Source of the DNA: Azophilus sp964572185
GTDB taxonomy: Bacteria > Pseudomonadota > Gammaproteobacteria > Pseudomonadales > Azotimanducaceae
Assembly (NCBI GenBank): GCA_964572185.1
Contig: CAZNFI010000057.1
Coordinates: 1 to 16,754 of the forward strand
Direction of reading: 5' to 3'
Length of the DNA stretch: 16,754 nt
The notes beneath the pieces were generated by a model. It worked only from the letters and a program-made list of their open reading frames with translations, had not been told where the DNA came from and ran no database searches. Position numbers and translations under genes: made by a program. This document shows positions 1-8,194 of this stretch, one piece after another; position 1 is the stretch's first letter, and every line of letters starts with the position of its first letter.

Positions 1-1165
1 CGTCGTAGCTGTACAGCCAGTGCTGCTGGGGCGAGAAGCCGCCGTCGAGCTTTTCACTGTTGCGCCGAAACCGCTCGTTGCGCGCGGCCACCTGGTCGGG
101 ATCGTCCAGGTGGTACCAGCCCTCGGCATTGCGCGACTGCTGCACGATCAGGTTGGCCCGATGCATGCGCAGCGACTGGTAGCGCTCGAGGTCGGCCGGC
201 ACATCGCCGGCGGATGCAGCCAGAATGCGTGCCAGCACCCAGGCGTCCTCCAGCGACTGCACCGCGCCCTGGGCGTGATAGGGCAGCATGGCGTGGGCGG
301 CGTCGCCCAGAAGCCCAATGCGGCCGCTGACCCAGGAATCGAGGGGCGTGCGGTCGTGGAGCGCGGTGACAAAAGTCTCACCGGTCGCTTCGATGACGCG
401 CCTCGGCCGGTCGTACCAGCCGTCGAATGCGGCGACCACTTCATCGATGTTCGCCGTCTGCGACCAGGACTCCCGTTTCGGGTCGTCGCTTTGCCCCAAT
501 GCCAGCCAATTCAGTCGCCTGCCACCGGACACGTAGTAGTAGACGAAGGACAGGCGCGGGCCCATGTCCACATGCGCCGACACCGGGATGTTCAGGCCGG
601 CAACCCGGCGGCTGCTCACCACACCGCGCCAGGTCACATAGCCCGAAGCGCGCGGCGGCTCCGGCGAAAACACCTGCTCCCGCACGACCGAATGAATGCC
701 GTCGGCACCGATCAGCACGTCGCCGGTTACGCGTTCGCCTGACGCACACTCCACCCGGGCGCCCTCGCCGTCCTGGCCGACGGCAACCACTCTGGTATTC
801 ATGCGCAGGCACGACTGGTCCAGGCCCTCGGTCAGTGCCGCAATCAGGTCCGCCCGGTGGGCGTGGTAGTACGGATAGCCGTAGGTCTCCCGCACGCGCG
901 GCATCAGGGGCGTGCGCAATATCGTCTCGCCGCTGTCCCAGACGCTCCATCGGTGAAAATCCGGTTCCGTGCAGAAGCCGGCGAGTTCATCGAGCAGGCC
1001 CAGGGTCGCCAGCACGCGCACGCCGTTGGGGCTGAGTTGAATGCCCGCTCCAACCGTGGTGAAGGCCGGCGCCTGCTCCAGCAGCAGGTAGTCGACGCCG
1101 AGTTTCGCCAGCGACAACGCCAATGCACTGCCGCCGATGCCGGCGCCGACAATGACGACCCTCAC
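1..1165 (-). CDS. FAD-dependent monooxygenase, salicylate hydroxylase-like (3' end outside window)
   Basis: Class A flavoprotein monooxygenase, expected to use FAD and NAD(P)H to hydroxylate an aromatic or similar ring; the substrate is unknown. The reading frame is open from a GTG at 1165 to the window edge (388 codons). Residues 4-12 hold the Rossmann motif VIVGAGIGG. The DG motif (LIGADGIHSVVR) lies near residues 153-165. The GD motif that binds FAD ribityl phosphate (LLGDAAHAMLPYHAQGA) lies near 284-300. The last visible residues WLYSYD match the near-C-terminal motif of salicylate hydroxylase-type enzymes, so probably only a few codons are missing. The GTG start overlaps the stop of the upstream YHS gene in the sequence GTGA, implying translational coupling. 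Family assignment is firm; UbiH-type or other ring hydroxylases cannot be excluded. Confidence 0.85.
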   Translation of the reverse strand, partial: MRVVIVGAGIGGSALALSLAKLGVDYLLLEQAPAFTTVGAGIQLSPNGVRVLATLGLLDELAGFCTEPDFHRWSVWDSGETILRTPLMPRVRETYGYPYYHAHRADLIAALTEGLDQSCLRMNTRVVAVGQDGEGARVECASGERVTGDVLIGADGIHSVVREQVFSPEPPRASGYVTWRGVVSSRRVAGLNIPVSAHVDMGPRLSFVYYYVSGGRRLNWLALGQSDDPKRESWSQTANIDEVVAAFDGWYDRPRRVIEATGETFVTALHDRTPLDSWVSGRIGLLGDAAHAMLPYHAQGAVQSLEDAWVLARILAASAGDVPADLERYQSLRMHRANLIVQQSRNAEGWYHLDDPDQVAARNERFRRNSEKLDGGFSPQQHWLYSYD

Positions 1166-1734
1166 TCGAGCGGCTGCGGGTGCGCGATGCCGGCGCCCTC
1201 CTCCGCATGCCGGTACAGGTCTGCGGATCCTTCCCGCAGCCCGCTGTGCAGGTCCGGCCATTTGCGGTCGGCCCGGTCGATGCGGGGAACTTGCTCGGCC
1301 TCGAATACGTCCCGGGTTTCGGCGTCCCAGTTCAGGTAGAGCTTGCCGTCGATTACCGACCAGCCGTCCACGAAGTCGACCTCGGCCCCGTACCCTTCCG
1401 AAACCGCATAGGCGCACCAGCCGTTGTAGCGCGGCTCATAGGCCGCCGGGTCGGCCGCGAAGGCGGCCGCGTTCTCCGCGGAACTGAAGCGCCAGGTCGT
1501 ACCCTTGTAATCGACACTGTGCCTGACATCACCCTTGGCCGGAGCGCCGCTGAAGTAGGCGACCACATCGAAACCGTCCATGGCAACGCCATCGGGCAAC
1601 GCATTGACGAACTCGTCCGCACCGTCGCCATGCGCCCGGGCGGAACCCAGCGAGACAGCCGCCGCCAGCACGCCCAGCATCAATGCGTGACGCAAGTCGT
1701 TCACCTCGAATAGCTTCCGGTATCCCGACAACAT
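1162..1734 (-). CDS. Exported YHS domain-containing protein
   Basis: Small secreted protein of about 190 residues with one YHS domain. Family members often carry metal-binding Cys/His residues, but the role of this subgroup is unknown. The domain runs from about residue 53 (DGFDVVAYFSG) through a WRFSS strand to a conserved NGWCAYAVSEG segment near 107-117, followed by DGKLYLNWD. In part of this family the conserved cysteine is replaced by selenocysteine; here the codon is an ordinary cysteine. The N-terminus is a clear signal peptide (hydrophobic LMLGVLAAAVSLG, then a SARA cleavage site before HGDG). The ATG at 1734 gives a long n-region. A GTG at 1704 has GGAAG nine bases upstream and gives a more standard 24-residue signal peptide, so it is a serious alternative. 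The gene is translationally coupled to the monooxygenase downstream. Confidence 0.8.
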   Translation of the reverse strand: MLSGYRKLFEVNDLRHALMLGVLAAAVSLGSARAHGDGADEFVNALPDGVAMDGFDVVAYFSGAPAKGDVRHSVDYKGTTWRFSSAENAAAFAADPAAYEPRYNGWCAYAVSEGYGAEVDFVDGWSVIDGKLYLNWDAETRDVFEAEQVPRIDRADRKWPDLHSGLREGSADLYRHAEEGAGIAHPQPLE

Positions 1735-2043
1735 GGCCCGATTCCCCGGCACGAAACGGCGCCGATGGTGACAGGCGCCGAACACCCTGTCCAACCGGCG
1801 CCCGAGCGCCGCCGAAAGGCATTCCGACGACCGCCACCGACCCGGCCGTGCTCCGAAATCGATCGACCCCTGCGCGGGTCAGGCAAGCCCCGCGCCCGTC
1901 GAGTTCGCATGGGCACGCAGGGCAAACGGCGCAGACCCTCGCCAACCGGCATGTCGTCGTCGCGGGTCGGGAGAATCGCGGAATGCGGTTCGAAGCCGCG
2001 GCGCAAGTGTCGTATGTTGTTCACTTTCGTCACCGTACAGACC
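1735..2043. other. Intergenic region between divergent YHS gene and cobU
   Basis: About 309 nt with no convincing gene. Long open frames exist but show arginine/proline-rich translations typical of non-coding GC-rich DNA. It must hold the promoters of both divergent units, but I see no confident -35/-10 pair. I found no cobalamin riboswitch core (no GCAACTG-like loop and no B12 box) upstream of cobU, so cobU does not appear to be riboswitch-controlled from here. Confidence 0.5.
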
Positions 2044-2556
2044 ATGCAGACCACCCTGATCCTGGGCGGCGCCCGGTCCGGCAAGAGCCACCGCGCACTG
2101 CAGCTCGCCCGGGAAACCGGCGCACAGCGCATCTTCATTGCCACCGCCGAGGCAACCGATGCCGAAATGGCCGAGCGCATCGAGCGCCACCGGGCCGAGC
2201 GCGGGGCCGGCTTCACCACTGTGGAAGCGCCCCTTGACCTGCTCGGCGCACTCGAAACCGCCGCCGCGGCCGGCCGGGTGGTCGTGGTCGACTGCCTGAC
2301 CCTGTGGCTGTCGAACTGTATGCAGCACGGCTGCGATGTGCCGGCACGGGCGGGCGCGCTCACTGCCTTCCTGGCCCGCGCGCCGGGCGCAGTGATTGTG
2401 GTCTCCAACGAAGTCGGGTTGGGGCTGGTGCCGCAGACACCGCTGGGACGTGAATTCAGGGACGCCCAGGGCATGCTGAATCGCGAGGTCGCAGCAGTGT
2501 GCGGGCGCGTCGAATTCATGGTCGCCGGGCTGCCGTTGCGGGTAAAACCGGCGTAA
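2044..2556 (+). CDS. cobU: Adenosylcobinamide kinase / adenosylcobinamide-phosphate guanylyltransferase
   Basis: Bifunctional cytoplasmic enzyme of the nucleotide-loop pathway: it phosphorylates adenosylcobinamide, then transfers GMP to give adenosylcobinamide-GDP, the substrate of CobS. The 170-residue product has the family's usual length. The N-terminal P-loop is GGARSGKS (residues 8-15). His49 in RIERHRAERG matches the histidine that carries the GMP intermediate in characterised CobU. VVVDCLTLW and NEVGLGLVPQTPLGREFRD are family signatures. The start was set just before the P-loop, as in homologues. No Shine-Dalgarno is visible there, nor before an in-frame ATG at 2014. It is the only cobalamin gene here on the plus strand and converges on the aminotransferase with a 14-nt gap. 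Confidence 0.93.
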   Translation: MQTTLILGGARSGKSHRALQLARETGAQRIFIATAEATDAEMAERIERHRAERGAGFTTVEAPLDLLGALETAAAAGRVVVVDCLTLWLSNCMQHGCDVPARAGALTAFLARAPGAVIVVSNEVGLGLVPQTPLGREFRDAQGMLNREVAAVCGRVEFMVAGLPLRVKPA

Positions 2557-2570
2557 CCGGCCCGATTCGG

Positions 2571-3563
2571 CTACCCGCCGATCGCTTCCGCGAGGCGCCG
2601 CTCGGCCGCTGCATCGACGGGAATACCGATCCTGAGATGCCGGCGCGTCCAGGAAAAGCGGCGCACGTAGACGCCCTGCCGGGCCAGTCGATCCCACACC
2701 GCCCCGGCGTCCGCCACCTGCACATAGCGGAACAGGTCGGTGCCACCGACCACGCGGCACCGCCGTTGCTTCAGCAGCCCGTCGAGCCGCTGCCGGGCAG
2801 CTGCCAGGCGCTGCCTGGTTTGCTCGTGCCACGCCGGGTCGGCGTATGCAGCAGCGCCGATCACAAGCGCCGGAGTCGACACGCTCCAGAATCCCAGGCG
2901 CGCGCTCAGGGCGCCGATCAGATCAGGCGGGCCGAGCAGTGCGCCGAGGCGCAATCCCGGCAAACCGAAAAACTTGCCCATCGAGCGCAGCACGATCAGG
3001 TTTCCGGCCTCCACCCGCCGGGCGCAACTCAGGTCGGGTTGCAGATCGGCAAACGCCTCGTCGACGATCAACCAGCCATTGGCGGCGCTCAGCCGGCGGC
3101 GCGCCGCTTCGATCCGTTGCGGCTCGAAACACCGTCCATCGGGATTGTTCGGGTTGCAGATCACCACCGCATCGCCTGCTGCTGCCTGCGCGAGCGGCGC
3201 TGCGCTTTCCGCCACCTCGCAACCTGCCATGCGCCACACGCGCGCGTGATCGCCGTAGCTCGGCGACAGCACCGTGACCCGGTTCGGCCGCAACACCGTC
3301 GGCAGCAGGTGGATCGGCAACTCGCTGCCGGGCGTAACCAGAACCGCCTGCCGCGACACACCGAAAACCGCCGCCATGGCCTCGGCACACCGCGCCCGGT
3401 CCGCCTCGGTGGGCAGCCGCTCGAGGCCTTCCAGTCGCAGTCCCGCCGCGGGCCATGGCCAGGGGTTGATGCCGGTCGACAGGTCGACCCAGGGCTCGGG
3501 CACACCCGGGAACAGGGTACGCATCCGGTCCAGGGCGCCGCCATGGGCCTGCAAAGCGCTCAT
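2571..3563 (-). CDS. cobD: Threonine-phosphate decarboxylase, PLP-dependent (CobC/CobD type)
   Basis: Class I/II aminotransferase-fold enzyme that decarboxylates L-threonine-O-3-phosphate to (R)-1-aminopropan-2-ol phosphate, the linker CbiB attaches to adenosylcobyric acid. Called CobD in Salmonella and CobC in aerobic-pathway naming. With the chosen start it has 330 residues. Visible signatures: DLSTGINPWPWP (28-38), CNPNNPDGR (136-144), IVDEAFADL (166-174), the PLP-lysine motif SMGKFFGLPGLRLG (Lys197) and a substrate-carboxylate arginine in RIGIP (Arg311). The ATG at 3563 places DLSTG about 30 residues in, as in homologues. An in-frame ATG at 3665, just past the cbiB stop, would add 34 residues without recognisable family features. 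Neither start has a good Shine-Dalgarno. Last gene of the long minus-strand series. Confidence 0.92.
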   Translation of the reverse strand: MSALQAHGGALDRMRTLFPGVPEPWVDLSTGINPWPWPAAGLRLEGLERLPTEADRARCAEAMAAVFGVSRQAVLVTPGSELPIHLLPTVLRPNRVTVLSPSYGDHARVWRMAGCEVAESAAPLAQAAAGDAVVICNPNNPDGRCFEPQRIEAARRRLSAANGWLIVDEAFADLQPDLSCARRVEAGNLIVLRSMGKFFGLPGLRLGALLGPPDLIGALSARLGFWSVSTPALVIGAAAYADPAWHEQTRQRLAAARQRLDGLLKQRRCRVVGGTDLFRYVQVADAGAVWDRLARQGVYVRRFSWTRRHLRIGIPVDAAAERRLAEAIGG

Positions 3564-3670
3564 CGCCTGGTCGGACCGCGGGTCAAGGCGGTTCGCAGAG
3601 GCCGTCTCCGCATCGGTGCTGAAAGCCGCAGCCTCGACAATGTTCTTCCGGTCAGCCGGAGGCATTTTTC

Positions 3671-4618
3671 TCAAACCATCCGCAGCAGAACAATGGTGGC
3701 CAGCAGCGCTGCACCGAGCGCCATGGCCCGGCAATACAGCGTCAACCCGCGGCGCAGTTCCGCTACGCCCGGTTCACCGGCCTGGCCGTTCAGCCAGGGC
3801 TCGTCCACCAGCACGCTGCCGTAGCTGCGCGGGCCTGACAGACGCACGCAGAGCGCACCGGCCGCCGCGCTTTCCGGCCAGCCGGCATTGGGCGAACGGT
3901 GCCGGCGCGCATCGCGCCACATCACCCGGAACGCGCACCACCTGCCGCTCGCCAGGGCCAACAACAGCCCGGCGAGCCGGGCGGGCAGGTAGTTCGCCGC
4001 GTCATCCAGGCGCGCGGCGAAGCCGCCGTATGCCGCGAACCGTTCGCTGCGATGGCCAATCATGGAGTCGAGGGTATTGACCGCCTTGTAGGCGGCAAGG
4101 CCCGGCAGGCCGAACAGCACGCCCCAGAACAGCGGTGCGACGATTCCGTCGGAGGCGCTTTCCGCAAGGCTTTCCAGGGCGGCGCCGGCGACTCCTTGCG
4201 GCGGCAGATGCGCCGTATCGCGTCCGACGATCTCGGCCAGGGCGCCACGGGCCGCGGCCAGGTCATTGCCCGCCAGGGGGCCAGCGACGGCAGCGACGTG
4301 GGCGTACAGGCTGCGCGAACAGATCAGGCTTGAAGCAACGAGGGCCTCGGCAAACCACCCGAGCAGCGTGGCCGGCAATACCATGGCCACGGCCAGCCCC
4401 GCGGCCGCCGCAACCGCCACCGTGACCAGGGTTGCCGCCATACCGAGGCCATAGCGCAGGGCATGGCCCAGTGACGGTCGGTTGAGCGCCCGTTCGAGGC
4501 CATCGGTCAGCGCCCCCAGCCATACCACCGGATGGGCGATGCGCCGTTGCAGCCAGGCGGGATAGCCGAACAGGGCTTCGAGGCCCCAGGCCGCCAGCAT
4601 CAGGGCCGCCCAGCTCAC
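3671..4618 (-). CDS. cbiB: Adenosylcobinamide-phosphate synthase, integral membrane
   Basis: Membrane protein (CbiB, also called CobD in aerobic-pathway naming) that joins adenosylcobyric acid to aminopropanol phosphate, giving adenosylcobinamide phosphate. The 315-residue product fits the family. It starts with a hydrophobic segment and HPVVWLG, followed by several membrane spans. Conserved blocks are GRDTAHLPPQGV, ESLAESASDGIVAPLFW, YKAVNTLDSMIGHRSERF and ARLDDAANYLPARL. The GTG at 4618 gives the family's standard N-terminus; an ATG at 4663 would add 15 mostly charged residues (RDRAPRRGDGGRRDV) and leave only 16 nt after cobQ, so it remains possible. It sits directly between cobQ, which makes one substrate, and the decarboxylase, which makes the other. 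Confidence 0.92.
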   Translation of the reverse strand: MSWAALMLAAWGLEALFGYPAWLQRRIAHPVVWLGALTDGLERALNRPSLGHALRYGLGMAATLVTVAVAAAAGLAVAMVLPATLLGWFAEALVASSLICSRSLYAHVAAVAGPLAGNDLAAARGALAEIVGRDTAHLPPQGVAGAALESLAESASDGIVAPLFWGVLFGLPGLAAYKAVNTLDSMIGHRSERFAAYGGFAARLDDAANYLPARLAGLLLALASGRWCAFRVMWRDARRHRSPNAGWPESAAAGALCVRLSGPRSYGSVLVDEPWLNGQAGEPGVAELRRGLTLYCRAMALGAALLATIVLLRMV

Positions 4619-4679
4619 GTCCCGGCGCCCGCCGTCGCCCCTGCGAGGCGCCCTGTCACGCATTCCAGGCCCATCGGCG

Positions 4680-6167
4680 TCACGACGGTGCCCCCGCCGA
4701 TGCGGCCGGTGGCACCGCGCAGGCCAGCAGCGCCTCGATGTCCAGCGCCTCTTCCACCCCATCGGCAAGCGCGTCGAGCGCTGTCTCCACGGCAGCCTCG
4801 TAGTCCAGTGTCGAGCGCGCGGCTGCTCCGGCCCGCTGCAGCCAGGCGCGGCGGAACCCATCGCTGGCAAACACCCCGTGCACATAGCTGCCTTCCACCA
4901 GGCCGTTCGCGGAGCTTGCACCGTCCGGGGTGCCCTGCAGGTCGAACAGCGGCCGCGCGCAGTCGGCACCGGTGGTCCGGCCGACATGAATTTCATAGCC
5001 GGCCACCGGCAATCCGGTGCGAACGCAGGTGCCGTGAACGGGCCGCACGGTCTTGTTGCCGCTCATCTCGGTTTGCACATCGAGCAGACCCAGCCCCGCC
5101 GCCCGGCCGGGCCGGCCATCGGCGCCGCCGGCATCGCTGACGCCGTGTCCAAGCATCTGCAGGCCGCCGCACAGCCCGAGCACGCGCCCGCCTGCCCGGG
5201 CATGGGCCAGTATGTCGTGGTGCCAGCCCTGGGCGCGCAGAAAGTCCAGGTCGCCCAGGGTCGACTTGCTGCCGAACAGTATCACCACGTCGGCATCCCG
5301 CGGCAGCGCCCGTCCCGGCGGCACCCAGCGAAAGTCGACGCCGGGCTCCAGTCGAAGCGGGTCCGCATCATCGAAATTGGCCAGCCTCGACAGCATGGGC
5401 GCGACGATGCGCAGCCCGGTTCCGGCGTCGTGCCGCCCCTGACCCAGCACCACCGCATCCTCGGCCGGCAGGTTCGCGGCAGCGTGCAGCCAGGGAATCA
5501 CGCCGAAGCTCGGCCAGCCGGTGCGGGTCTCGATGGCGGCGAGCCCGGCATCGAACAACCGGGGGTCGCCGCGAAACTTGTTGATGGCGAAACCCCGAAT
5601 CAGTGCGGCGTCCTGTGCCTCGAGCACCTGCCGGGTACCCACCAGGCTGGCGATGACGCCGCCCCTGTCGATGTCGCCGACCAGGCAGACCGGCACCCCG
5701 GCGCGACGGGCGAAGCCCATGTTGGCGATATCGCCGGCGCGCAGATTGACTTCCGCGGGGCTGCCGGCGCCTTCGACGATGACAAGTTCGTACTCGGCCA
5801 GCAGCCGCCCGAAACTCTCCAGCACCGCCGCCATGCGCGCGTCGCGCCGCGCCATGTAGTCGGCAGCGCTCATGGTGTCGGTGACCTTGCCCTGCACCAC
5901 CACCTGCGCCATGCGGTCCGACTCCGGCTTGAGCAGCACCGGGTTGAAATCCACCCGCGCCGCAAGCCCTGCGGCCCGGGCCTGCAGCGCCTGGGCGCGC
6001 CCGATCTCGCCGCCCGCGCAGGCCGCCGCGTTGTTGGACATGTTCTGCGGCTTGAACGGCGCCACCCCGATGCCGCGCCGGCGGGCGATACGGCACAGCG
6101 CTGCGACGATCAGCGACTTGCCGACATCGGAGCCGGTGCCCTGGATCATCAGTGCCCTGGCCGGCAT
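4680..6167 (-). CDS. cobQ: Cobyric acid synthase, glutamine-hydrolysing
   Basis: ATP- and glutamine-dependent amidase (CobQ/CbiP) converting adenosylcobyrinic acid a,c-diamide to adenosylcobyric acid by four amidations. At 495 residues it is full length. The N-terminal dethiobiotin-synthetase-like domain has MIQGTGSDVGKS (7-18) and KPQNMSNNAA (39-48), with VEGAGSPAEVNL and GDIDRGG further on. The C-terminal class I glutamine amidotransferase domain has the nucleophile Cys333 in GLCGGLQMLG and His430 in SYVHGVF. The ATG at 6167 is close before MIQGTGSDVGKS, as in homologues; the ribosome site is weak. It lies 151 nt after btuD, the largest gap after btuB in this block. Confidence 0.95.
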   Translation of the reverse strand: MPARALMIQGTGSDVGKSLIVAALCRIARRRGIGVAPFKPQNMSNNAAACAGGEIGRAQALQARAAGLAARVDFNPVLLKPESDRMAQVVVQGKVTDTMSAADYMARRDARMAAVLESFGRLLAEYELVIVEGAGSPAEVNLRAGDIANMGFARRAGVPVCLVGDIDRGGVIASLVGTRQVLEAQDAALIRGFAINKFRGDPRLFDAGLAAIETRTGWPSFGVIPWLHAAANLPAEDAVVLGQGRHDAGTGLRIVAPMLSRLANFDDADPLRLEPGVDFRWVPPGRALPRDADVVILFGSKSTLGDLDFLRAQGWHHDILAHARAGGRVLGLCGGLQMLGHGVSDAGGADGRPGRAAGLGLLDVQTEMSGNKTVRPVHGTCVRTGLPVAGYEIHVGRTTGADCARPLFDLQGTPDGASSANGLVEGSYVHGVFASDGFRRAWLQRAGAAARSTLDYEAAVETALDALADGVEEALDIEALLACAVPPAASAGAPS

Positions 6168-6318
6168 GGCTCAACAGTCCGCCGGCCGCGGGCTGCATGC
6201 GCCATGGACGCCCGCAATCCCGGACCGCCTGGTGAACTGCCGCGTGTCGCCCGGTTTCAGCACGTTGGTCTCGACTCCGGAACACCGCTGCCGACGCGAG
6301 CCCCATGAAGCCAGCCCC

Positions 6319-7098
6319 TCACAGCGGACCTTCCAATTCCACCCGATCGCCTTCGACCCGCCCGCGCACGCCGTAGATTTCCGCCAGCCGGGCCGCATCC
6401 AGCGTCGCGGCGGGCGTGCCATCGGCGACGATGCGGCCGTCCTTCATCCACAGCAGCCGGCTGGCATAGCGCCTGGCCAGCGTCACGTCATGCAGCACCA
6501 CCAGGGCGCCGCCGCCGTTTTCGACGAAAGCGCCGATCAGGTCCATAACCCGGAACTGGTGGTAGGGGTCCAGTTCCGCCACCGGCTCGTCGGCAACCAG
6601 CAGCGGGGCTTCGGCGGCAAAGGCTCGCGCACAGTGCACGCGCGCCAGTTCACCGCCCGACAGGGTCGCCGTCGACCGCATCGCCAGGTGTTGCAGGTCG
6701 CAGGCGGCCAGCGCCCTGTCGACGGCTTCGCGGTCGGCGCCGCGCAGGCGCCCGAGTGCCGCGCCATGGGCAAAGCGCCCCAGCGCCACCACGTCGCGAA
6801 CCGGGTTCGGCCAGGCCAGCGGCCGGTTCTGGGGCAGGTAGGCCAGGTGGCGCGCACGCCAGCGGGCTGTCATTTCAATGGTATCGATGCCGGCGATTCG
6901 CGTTCGCCCTGCCGCTCGCGGCGCCAGGCCGATGGCGCCGCGCAGCAGCGTGGTCTTGCCGGCGCCGTTAGCACCGAGCAGTGCCACCAGTTCACCGGCC
7001 TGCAACCGGAAAGAGGCGGCTTCGACCAGCCTCGTGCCGCCCGCCTCGATGCTCAGGCCGGACACGTCCAGCCCGCCCCCGGCCGCCGCGGGTTGCAT
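6319..7098 (-). CDS. btuD: ABC transporter ATP-binding protein, probable cobalamin importer ATPase
   Basis: Cytoplasmic ATPase of a type II ABC importer, expected to pair with the permease just upstream. Residues 42-49 form Walker A (GANGAGKT), Gln90 is the Q-loop (YLPQNRPLAW), LSGGE is at 146-150, Walker B LLVADE at 166-171 with PVAELDP following, and His203 is the switch histidine (VLHDV). The ATG at 7098 is preceded at good distance by GAGGGG, which overlaps the permease stop codon. An ATG at 7119 would overlap the permease by 8 nt but has no ribosome site. Iron-siderophore importers share this fold; B12 specificity is inferred from the upstream riboswitch and the cobalamin neighbours. Confidence 0.9.
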   Translation of the reverse strand: MQPAAAGGGLDVSGLSIEAGGTRLVEAASFRLQAGELVALLGANGAGKTTLLRGAIGLAPRAAGRTRIAGIDTIEMTARWRARHLAYLPQNRPLAWPNPVRDVVALGRFAHGAALGRLRGADREAVDRALAACDLQHLAMRSTATLSGGELARVHCARAFAAEAPLLVADEPVAELDPYHQFRVMDLIGAFVENGGGALVVLHDVTLARRYASRLLWMKDGRIVADGTPAATLDAARLAEIYGVRGRVEGDRVELEGPL

Positions 7099-7111
7099 GG
7101 TTGGCCGCCCC

Positions 7112-8140
7112 TCAGTCATGGACGCTGCGCCGCTGCATGGCGATCCAGACAAAGGCCGGCGCCCCGATCAGCGCAGCCACCACGCCCAGCTTGAGTTCGC
7201 TGACGGTTGGCACCAGGCGCACGCCAATGTCCGCCAGTACCAGGATGAGGCCGGCCAGCAGCGCCGAGGGCAGCAGCGAGCGCGCCGGGTCGTGGTCGAC
7301 CAGGGGGCGTACGATATGCGGCGCGACGATGCCCACGAAGCCGATGATGCCGGCCAGCGCCACGGCGGCGCCGGTGGCGAGCCCCGTGCCCAGCACCACC
7401 AGCAGGCGCTGCCGGCGCAGGTTCAGACCCACGCCACTGGCCGCTTCCTCGCCGAGCGTCAGCGCCGAAAGGCCGCGCCGGGCTGTGAACAGCACCAGCG
7501 ATCCCGCCACCAGGAAGGGCGCTGCGAAGGCCAGGTCGAGGAAGCTGCGATTGGCCACCGACCCCAGCATCCAGTTGACCATGTCGGCCAGCGAAAAGGG
7601 GTTGGGCGCCAGGTTCATCATCAGGTTCATGGCGGCGCCGGCGAAACTCGACAGGCCCACGCCGATGAGAATCAGGGTGACCGCCGAAGCGGTGCGCAGT
7701 GCCGCGAAGGCGATGAGGCCGGTTCCGGCAAGCGCCCCGGCAATGGCCGCCGTCGGCATGGCCCAGGCGCTCAAGGCCGCGTAGCCGTAATACAGCACTC
7801 CGGTGGCGCCGAGCGAGGCCATCGCCGATACGCCCAGCACGCCCGGTTCGGCCAGCGGGTTGCGCAACAGGCCCTGCAGCGCCGCGCCGCTCACGCCCAG
7901 GGCGGCGCCGACGGCAAACGCGGTCAGCGCTCTGGGCAGCCGGATGTGCAACACCACCAGCTGGTCGCCGGCGGCGCCACGGCCGAACAGTGCCGCCAGC
8001 ACGCGTTCGGCCTCCATCGGCGTCGAGCCCAGCAGGCAGGCAGTGAACAGTGCCAGGATGCAGGCTGCCGTCAGACCCACCATCATCCGGGCAGCCACGG
8101 AGGGAGCGCCCACCATCAGCAGGTGCTTGCGGGCGGCCAT
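7112..8140 (-). CDS. btuC: FecCD-family ABC permease, probable cobalamin importer
   Basis: Inner-membrane permease of 342 residues in the BtuC/FecCD family, which forms a homodimer channel with about ten membrane helices per subunit. Seen directly: a first helix near residues 18-37, then HIRLPRALTAFAVGAALGVSGAALQGLLRNPLAEPGVLG in consecutive segments (the family's signature), a GVGLSSF helix, EEAASGVGLNL (the coupling-helix region that contacts the ATPase) and GFVGIVAPHIVRPLVDHD. The ATG at 8140 has GAGGG about ten bases upstream. It follows btuF by 54 nt and is followed by btuD after 13 nt. Family is certain; B12 as substrate is inferred from context. Confidence 0.92.
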   Translation of the reverse strand: MAARKHLLMVGAPSVAARMMVGLTAACILALFTACLLGSTPMEAERVLAALFGRGAAGDQLVVLHIRLPRALTAFAVGAALGVSGAALQGLLRNPLAEPGVLGVSAMASLGATGVLYYGYAALSAWAMPTAAIAGALAGTGLIAFAALRTASAVTLILIGVGLSSFAGAAMNLMMNLAPNPFSLADMVNWMLGSVANRSFLDLAFAAPFLVAGSLVLFTARRGLSALTLGEEAASGVGLNLRRQRLLVVLGTGLATGAAVALAGIIGFVGIVAPHIVRPLVDHDPARSLLPSALLAGLILVLADIGVRLVPTVSELKLGVVAALIGAPAFVWIAMQRRSVHD

Positions 8141-8194
8141 GCGTGCATGGCCCTCATGCGCACGCGCTGCCGGGGCGACGTTCGAATACGCCCG

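Noticed and set aside
2499..3824. Long plus-strand open frame (441 codons) opposite the aminotransferase and cbiB.
   Set aside because: It runs antisense to firmly identified genes, has no domain signature and shows Arg/Gln/His-rich shadow composition.
4878..6308. 476-codon plus-strand open frame opposite cobQ.
   Set aside because: cobQ on the other strand has all catalytic motifs; the opposite frame shows no family features.
6168..6318. Gap between btuD and cobQ checked for a second riboswitch or a small gene.
   Set aside because: No B12 box, GCAACTG loop or convincing coding signal; short open frames there are shadows.
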